The notes under the pieces: model-generated
Seen by the model: only the letters and a program-made list of their open reading frames with translations
Databases searched by the model: none
What the model was told of the DNA's origin: nothing
Position numbers and translations under genes: made by a program
NCBI GenBank assembly: GCA_019425015.1
Contig: JAHYYJ010000001.1
Span: 1 to 64,000 of the forward strand
DNA: 64,000 bases
Direction: 5' to 3'
Source: Collinsella sp.
GTDB lineage: Bacteria; Actinomycetota; Coriobacteriia; Coriobacteriales; Coriobacteriaceae
Part shown: piece by piece, positions 59,711 to 64,000 of the stretch
Layout of the letters: the number at the start of each line of letters is the position of its first letter
Numbering within the stretch: position 1 is the stretch's first letter

Positions 59711-59853
59711 CTTTTGCTTGCGCCCGGGAGGGCCGCATATGAAGTTTATCGCGAGTTCCGCACGCAAAGGAAAGCACTTAATGTGCTTTCCGTCTTGCGC
59801 AGGACTGTAGAGCAGGAAATTTCATATGCGGCCCTCCCGGGCGCAAGCAAAAG
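59711..59853. repeat. palindromic element family 2, copy Y
   Basis: Perfect 33-bp outer arms (59711-59743 with 59821-59853) unrelated in sequence to those of copy X. The core 59744-59820 has the same motifs (59748-59764 and 59799-59816) and a 9-bp inner hairpin (59769-59777 with 59783-59791). It is inverted relative to X. Confidence 0.88.
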
Positions 59854-59879
59854 GGCGACCCCTGTCCGGAGTCGCCCTT
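59851..59879 (-). terminator. intrinsic terminator of pnp
   Basis: A 9-bp stem (59851-59859 with 59871-59879) is followed on the minus strand by TTTTGC. Its T tract is also the end of element Y. Confidence 0.8.
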
Positions 59880-59902
59880 GCGGTGCTGCTTATGTACGGC
59901 TG

Positions 59903-62149
59903 TTACTCGGCGTCGTGGTGACGGCGGGGCTTGCGGCCTCCGTTGTCGCCGGGACGGCGCGGACGGTCGCTGCGCTCGGAGCGCTCGCGACGCGGACGCT
60001 CACGACGCTGGAAGTGCTCGCCGTCGCCCTCGGAGGTACCCTCGGCGCGAGCCGGAGCCTCGGGCTTGTCAAGACGATCGAGCGAGATCTTGCCGCGATC
60101 GTCGACCTCAATGACGACGACCTTGACCTCGTCGCCCACGTTAAGGACATCCTCGACCTTCTCCACGCGGCCCTTGGCGACGCGGGAGATGTGCAGCAGG
60201 CCGTCCTTGCCGGGCAGCAGGTTGACGAAGGCGCCGAAGGGCTGGATGGAGACCACACGACCGGTGTACTCCTCGCCCGGCTCGGGAACCTTGATGATGA
60301 GCTTGATACGCTCGACAGCCTGATCGACGGACTCGCCGGTGCCGCCGACAAAGACGGTGCCGTCCTCCTGGATGTCGACCGAAGCGCCGGTCTCGTCCTG
60401 GATGCCGCGGATGACCTTACCGCCGGAACCGATGACGTCGCGAATCTTGTCAGTCGGAACCTGGATGGAGACGATACGCGGAGCGGTGCTGCGCGTGGTG
60501 TGGCGCGGCTCGGGGATCACATCGAGCATCTTCTGCAGGATGAAGGCGCGACCCTCCTTGGCCTGCTGCAGGGCGCGGGCCAAGATGTCAAAGGTAAGAC
60601 CAGTGGCCTTGTTGTCCATCTGCAGAGCGGTAATGCCCTCGGTGGTGCCGGTGACCTTAAAGTCCATGTCGCCAAGGAAGTCCTCGAGACCCTGGATGTC
60701 GGACAGGACCACAGTCTTGCCCTCCTCCTGGATCAGGCCCATGGCGATACCGGAGACCGGGCGCTTAATGGGCACGCCGCCGTCCATAAGGGCGAGCGTG
60801 GAGCCGCAGGTCGAAGCCATCGAAGAGGAGCCGTTGGACTCCATGACCTCGGAGACGACGCGGATGGCGTAGGGGAACTCGTTCTCGTCGGGGAGCACCG
60901 GAAGCAAAGCGCGCTCAGCCAGGTTGCCGTGGCCGATCTCGCGGCGCTTGGGGCTGCCCATGCGGCCGGTCTCGCCGGTGCAGAACGGCGGGAAGTTGTA
61001 GTGGTGCATGTAGCGCTTGCCCTCGGTGGGCTCGATGGTATCCAGACGCTGGCCCTCGTTGAGCATACCGAGCGACAGGACGGAAAGCACCTGGGTCTGG
61101 CCACGCTGGAACAGACCGGAGCCGTGAACGAGCGGCAGATAGTTATCCTTCACCATGATGGGGCGAATCTCATCGGCGGCACGGCCGTCGACGCGCTCGC
61201 CGGTCTCGACGACCATGGTACGCATAGCCTTCTTCTCGAGCTTCTTGAGCGCCACGGGAATCTCGCGCTCCCAAGCGGACTGCTCCTCCTCGGTGAACTC
61301 GGCACGGATGGACTCCTTCAGAGCCTCGACCTTACCGATACGGGAGAGCTTGTCGGCGTCGCGAAGGGCGGCTGCCATCTCGTCGTAGTGGGCGAAGATG
61401 CGCTCCTGGACCTCCTCGACGGGCTGGTCGAGCGGGTACTCCTTCTTGACGATGGCGCCGTTGACCTGCTCCCACTCGGCGACAAACTCGTCCTGAGCCT
61501 GGCAGAAGGCAGCAAGGGCCTCCTGGCCAAACTTCATGGCGGCGAGCATGTCGTCCTCGGAGATCTCCTCGGCGCCGGCCTCGACCATCGAGATGAAGTC
61601 GGCGGAGCCACCCAGCTCCAGGTCCAGATCGGAGTTCTCGCGCTCCTCATAGGTGGGGTTGACGATAAACTCGCCGGTCTCCACGTTGCGGCCGATGCGC
61701 ACGCAGGCAAGCGGGCCCTCGAAGGGCACGCCGCCGAGCGTCATGGCCAGGGAGGCACCCATGACGTTGATGACGTCGAAGGGGTTGACCTGGTCGGCGA
61801 CGAGCGAGGTGGCGACAATGTGCACCTCGTTGCGGAAGCCGTCCGGGAAGCTCGGGCGAATCGGACGGTCAATCATGCGCGCGGTGAGCGTGGCCTTCTC
61901 GCTGGGACGGCCCTCACGCTTGAGGTAACCACCCGGGATGCGGCCGGCTGCGTACATCTTCTCGTTGAAGTCGACGGTCAGCGGGAAGAAGTCGTAGTTC
62001 TTGCGCTCCTTGGAGACAACCACGGTGTCGAGCATCGTGGTGTCGCCCTGCTTGACCAGGCAGGCGCCGGTGGCCTGCTTGGCAAGCTCGCCGGACTCAA
62101 AGGTGTAGGTCTTGCCGTACAGCTCAAAGGTCTTGGATACGAGTGTCAT
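59903..62149 (-). CDS. pnp: polyribonucleotide nucleotidyltransferase (PNPase)
   Basis: Phosphorolytic 3'-5' exoribonuclease. 748 residues: two RNase PH domains (the second with GSGLFQRGQTQVLSV and STCGSTLALMDGG), a KH domain with VIGSGGKVIRGIQDETGA, an S1 domain with GRVVSIQPFGAFVNLLPGKD and HISRVAKGRV, and a basic Arg-rich tail (RRERPRRERSER). RBS AAAGGAG is 6 bp before ATG, directly after a hairpin. It follows rpsO, the classical rpsO-pnp pair. Confidence 0.97.
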   Translation of the reverse strand: MTLVSKTFELYGKTYTFESGELAKQATGACLVKQGDTTMLDTVVVSKERKNYDFFPLTVDFNEKMYAAGRIPGGYLKREGRPSEKATLTARMIDRPIRPSFPDGFRNEVHIVATSLVADQVNPFDVINVMGASLAMTLGGVPFEGPLACVRIGRNVETGEFIVNPTYEERENSDLDLELGGSADFISMVEAGAEEISEDDMLAAMKFGQEALAAFCQAQDEFVAEWEQVNGAIVKKEYPLDQPVEEVQERIFAHYDEMAAALRDADKLSRIGKVEALKESIRAEFTEEEQSAWEREIPVALKKLEKKAMRTMVVETGERVDGRAADEIRPIMVKDNYLPLVHGSGLFQRGQTQVLSVLSLGMLNEGQRLDTIEPTEGKRYMHHYNFPPFCTGETGRMGSPKRREIGHGNLAERALLPVLPDENEFPYAIRVVSEVMESNGSSSMASTCGSTLALMDGGVPIKRPVSGIAMGLIQEEGKTVVLSDIQGLEDFLGDMDFKVTGTTEGITALQMDNKATGLTFDILARALQQAKEGRAFILQKMLDVIPEPRHTTRSTAPRIVSIQVPTDKIRDVIGSGGKVIRGIQDETGASVDIQEDGTVFVGGTGESVDQAVERIKLIIKVPEPGEEYTGRVVSIQPFGAFVNLLPGKDGLLHISRVAKGRVEKVEDVLNVGDEVKVVVIEVDDRGKISLDRLDKPEAPARAEGTSEGDGEHFQRRERPRRERSERSDRPRRPGDNGGRKPRRHHDAE

Positions 62150-62162
62150 TGTTCTCCTTTAC

Positions 62163-62185
62163 CCCACAGGCCCCTTGCCTGTGGG
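62163..62185 (-). promoter_or_regulatory. leader hairpin before pnp
   Basis: An 8-bp stem CCCACAGG/CCTGTGGG (62163-62170 with 62178-62185) lies a few bases upstream of the pnp ribosome-binding site. In E. coli a pnp leader hairpin mediates autoregulation after RNase III cleavage. The analogy is inference. Confidence 0.6.
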
Positions 62186-62251
62186 CTTCTCATGTGACGC
62201 GGGCCCCCTGCCCCCGCCACGCTTCAGAGCGTGATTGTTCGCGCCCTTACA

Positions 62252-62284
62252 CAAAAAGAGCGCCCCGCTGCGCAGGACGCTCTT
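62252..62284 (-). terminator. terminator or attenuator of rpsO
   Basis: A 10-position stem (62256-62265 with 62275-62284, one mismatch) is followed on the minus strand by TTTTTGTG, 16 bp after the rpsO stop. Confidence 0.85.
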
Positions 62285-62299
62285 AGCATGTACAAATCC

Positions 62300-62578
62300 T
62301 TACTGGATGTTGTCGCGGATGCCCAGAGCCTTGATGAGCTCACGGTACTCGACGATGTCGTTCTTCTTGATGTAGGAGAGAAGACGACGACGACGGCCGA
62401 CGAGCATGAGCAGGCCACGACGGGTGTGGAAGTCCTTCTGGTGGGACTTCATGTGCTCGGTCAGCTCCTTGATGCGCTCGGACAGGATGGCGACCTGAAC
62501 CTTGGGGTTGCCGGTGTCGACCGGGGTGTTACCGAACTGGGCAGTCAGCTCAGCCTTGCGCTCTTTGGAAACAGTCAT
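62300..62578 (-). CDS. rpsO: 30S ribosomal protein S15
   Basis: 92 residues from ATG 62578, after GAAAGGTG. Binds the central domain of 16S rRNA early in 30S assembly. TGNPKVQVAILSERIKELTE, HMKSHQKDFHTRRGLLMLVG and RRRRLLSYIKK are the conserved four-helix bundle. It is followed by a terminator-like hairpin and pnp. Confidence 0.98.
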   Translation of the reverse strand: MTVSKERKAELTAQFGNTPVDTGNPKVQVAILSERIKELTEHMKSHQKDFHTRRGLLMLVGRRRRLLSYIKKNDIVEYRELIKALGIRDNIQ

Positions 62579-62716
62579 TGTTTCACCTTTCGTTTCTTGT
62601 CGCCCGCGGGCGACACTATTCGCCTCGGACTGGGAAGCCGTCGGTGGAGCGAGCATCCAAGGTCGAGGTACCAACAGGTCGGTATGTTACCACAAGCAGA
62701 CCGCCCATGCGCATCA

Positions 62717-63466
62717 TCACCGACCCAACATGAATTCCATCGCACGGAGGCGCTGGTCGGTGTGCGTCGCAGCCCACACATGCGAAAGCCCGAGCAAGAA
62801 CGCCGCCGTATGCGGGTCGATTCGCTCGACCATGAGTGCATCGAAGGTCATGGACATGAGGGCGCGCAGCCACTCGACCTCACCGGTCGAAACCAGCTCG
62901 GCACCCGGAACGCTCGACGCGCACGAACCGCACATGAGCCCGCCCGCCTGGGGCGAAAAGTACGACAGCATGGGGTCTCCGCACAGCACGCAGGCCGAAA
63001 AATCGGGTCGATAGCCCACGTGCGACAGAAGTTTAAAGACAAAGGCCGCCACGAGCAGGTCCATATGTGCCGAGTCGAGCCCACAGCCGACAAGCGTGAG
63101 CGCCCGCTGCGTGATGGCAAAGGTAAACGGGTCCTCGGCGTCCTCGAATGAGCACACGCGCGCGACCTCGGCAATCGCGCTTGCGGCGCAGGTCGTCTCG
63201 TAATCGGGCGCGGCGCCAACCGGCGCTTCCAAAAGCTCGGCCTGAGAAACAACGTCGAGCGAGCGTCCATGTGCGAGCAGCATATCGACGGTACAGAATA
63301 ATTCGCAGCGCGCCGCCAAGCGCCCACCGGGTTTGCGGGCCCCCTTTGCCACGGCACGAACCTGACGACCCCGCTCGTCAAGCATCGTCAGAATCAGATC
63401 GGTCTCTTTGAGCTTGGTCTTGTCGAGCACGAGCACCTTCGTGCGATATGTCCGGGAGCCTGCCAT
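62717..63466 (-). CDS. recO: DNA repair protein RecO
   Basis: RecF-pathway mediator that loads RecA onto SSB-coated DNA. 249 residues. An N-terminal OB fold with TKVLVLDKTKLKETDLILTM and VRAVAKGARKPGGRLA, a helical middle with YRPDFSACVLCGDP and a zinc site completed by GGLMCGSC. It follows era by 15 bp, the common era-recO order. Confidence 0.95.
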   Translation of the reverse strand: MAGSRTYRTKVLVLDKTKLKETDLILTMLDERGRQVRAVAKGARKPGGRLAARCELFCTVDMLLAHGRSLDVVSQAELLEAPVGAAPDYETTCAASAIAEVARVCSFEDAEDPFTFAITQRALTLVGCGLDSAHMDLLVAAFVFKLLSHVGYRPDFSACVLCGDPMLSYFSPQAGGLMCGSCASSVPGAELVSTGEVEWLRALMSMTFDALMVERIDPHTAAFLLGLSHVWAATHTDQRLRAMEFMLGR

Positions 63467-63481
63467 GCGCGCTGCGCGTCC

Positions 63482-64000
63482 TTAGTCCTCGGCGTTGTAG
63501 CCAAAGCGGCGAATCTGGGCCTCGTCGTCACGCCAGCCGGCCTTGACCTTCACGTCCAGCTCCAAAAAGACCTGCGTGCCAAAAATGCGCTCAAGATCGC
63601 GACGGGCGTCGATACCGATATGCTTGATCATCTCGCCGCCCTTGCCGATGATGATGCCCTTTTGGCCCTCGCGCTCGACGTAAATAGTGGCGTGCACGCG
63701 CAGCACCTTCTTGGTCTGCTCGAGCGCGTCGCAGATTACGCCAACGGAGTGAGGGATCTCATCACGGGTGCGGCGCAAGACCTTCTCGCGCACAAACTCG
63801 GCAACGAGCGTCTCGTCAGAAGCGTCGGTACCCATGTCCTCGGGGAACCAACGCGGGCCCTCGGGCAAAAAGTGCGCAACGGTCTCGATAAAGGCATCGA
63901 CGTTGAAGTTCTTGACCGACGACGTCACGATCTCGTCGTCAAAGTCCATAAGCTCGTGGGCTGCCTTAAGCTGCTCCATGACCTGTGCGGGGTCGGCCTC
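63482..64000 (-). CDS. era: GTPase Era, C-terminal part (cut by window edge)
   Basis: The open frame runs through position 64000, so the G domain lies outside the window. About 172 residues are seen. The KH domain has ATIYVEREGQKGIIIGKGGE and IGIDARRDLERIFGTQVFLE, then VKVKAGWRDDE, the standard Era ending. EFVREKVLRRTRDEIPHSVG precedes it. Era binds the 16S rRNA 3' end during 30S assembly. Confidence 0.93.
   Translation of the reverse strand, partial: EADPAQVMEQLKAAHELMDFDDEIVTSSVKNFNVDAFIETVAHFLPEGPRWFPEDMGTDASDETLVAEFVREKVLRRTRDEIPHSVGVICDALEQTKKVLRVHATIYVEREGQKGIIIGKGGEMIKHIGIDARRDLERIFGTQVFLELDVKVKAGWRDDEAQIRRFGYNAED

Noticed and set aside
59448..59853. Pair of ordinary terminators
   Set aside because: Arms of 33-35 bp with conserved 17-18-nt unpaired motifs and no T tract for X go beyond a terminator. 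The real pnp terminator is at 59851-59879.
57391..62197. Two long plus-strand open frames (57391-59247 and 59714-62197)
   Set aside because: Antisense to rnj and pnp. The second also crosses palindromic element Y.

Overview
This window is almost certainly a chromosomal segment of a Collinsella-like member of the Coriobacteriia (Actinomycetota). The coding sequence is GC-rich. The housekeeping order (cmk-plsC-ispH-DUF512-der-plsY-gpsA; rimO-pgsA-cinA-recA-recX-rny-spoVS-miaB-miaA-hflX; era-recO-rpsO-pnp-rnj-ftsK) is the Firmicutes/Coriobacteriia arrangement. LexA boxes are of the Gram-positive CGAAC-N4-GTTYG type, and there is a GarA-type FHA protein next to a MerR regulator. The genus is an inference; no 16S gene is present.

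Layout. 1-1214: two near-identical tRNA-Ala(GGC) units 979 bp apart, flanking a CAU-anticodon tRNA and a 21-bp inverted repeat. 1243-18480: a dense forward run of core genes (ABC-F protein, M50 protease, scpA-scpB-rluB, cmk-plsC-ispH-DUF512-der-plsY-gpsA, rpe, cysteine desulfurase, Nif3-like protein, zinc-ribbon protein, coaBC) ending in tRNA-Pro(GGG). 18.5-24.3 kb: an accessory graveyard with gene fragments (a DUF6273-like C-terminus, a DnaQ-type exonuclease fragment, an unidentified 3' fragment), small exported or membrane proteins, a fused permease-ATPase ABC protein and many hairpins. 24.3-29.4 kb: an orphan RHH antitoxin, then a strikingly GC-rich minus-strand operon resembling a lantibiotic self-protection set (LanF-LanE-LanG, YxeA-like protein, response regulator, sensor kinase) with no lantibiotic precursor or modification gene. 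29.7-37.8 kb: a CDP-alcohol phosphotransferase, FHA protein, MerR regulator, apt, NlpC/P60 hydrolase, degV with a DUF1836 regulator, trxB and an MGDG-type glycosyltransferase. 38.3-64 kb: mostly minus-strand core genes (dut, nrdR, the lexA/LysM SOS divergon, hflX-miaA-miaB-spoVS, GHKL ATPase, rny, recX-recA, cinA, pgsA, rimO, yajQ, RodZ-like, ftsK, rnj, pnp, rpsO, recO, and era cut by the window edge).

The most unusual signal is non-coding. Two intergenic regions (37835-38277 and 59448-59853) hold palindromic elements with one architecture: a conserved internal core enclosed by long, almost perfectly paired outer arms whose sequence differs completely or largely between copies. The inner stems carry compensated base-pair changes. 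This suggests two families of structured RNA or palindromic mobile elements that I do not recognise.

Functional themes are phospholipid synthesis (plsC, plsY, gpsA, two CDP-alcohol phosphotransferases, glycolipid glycosyltransferase), chromosome segregation (scpAB, ftsK), RNA turnover (rny, rnj, pnp), the SOS response (lexA, recA, recX, LysM protein, recO) and tRNA/ribosome modification (miaA, miaB, rimO, rluB, der, era, hflX).
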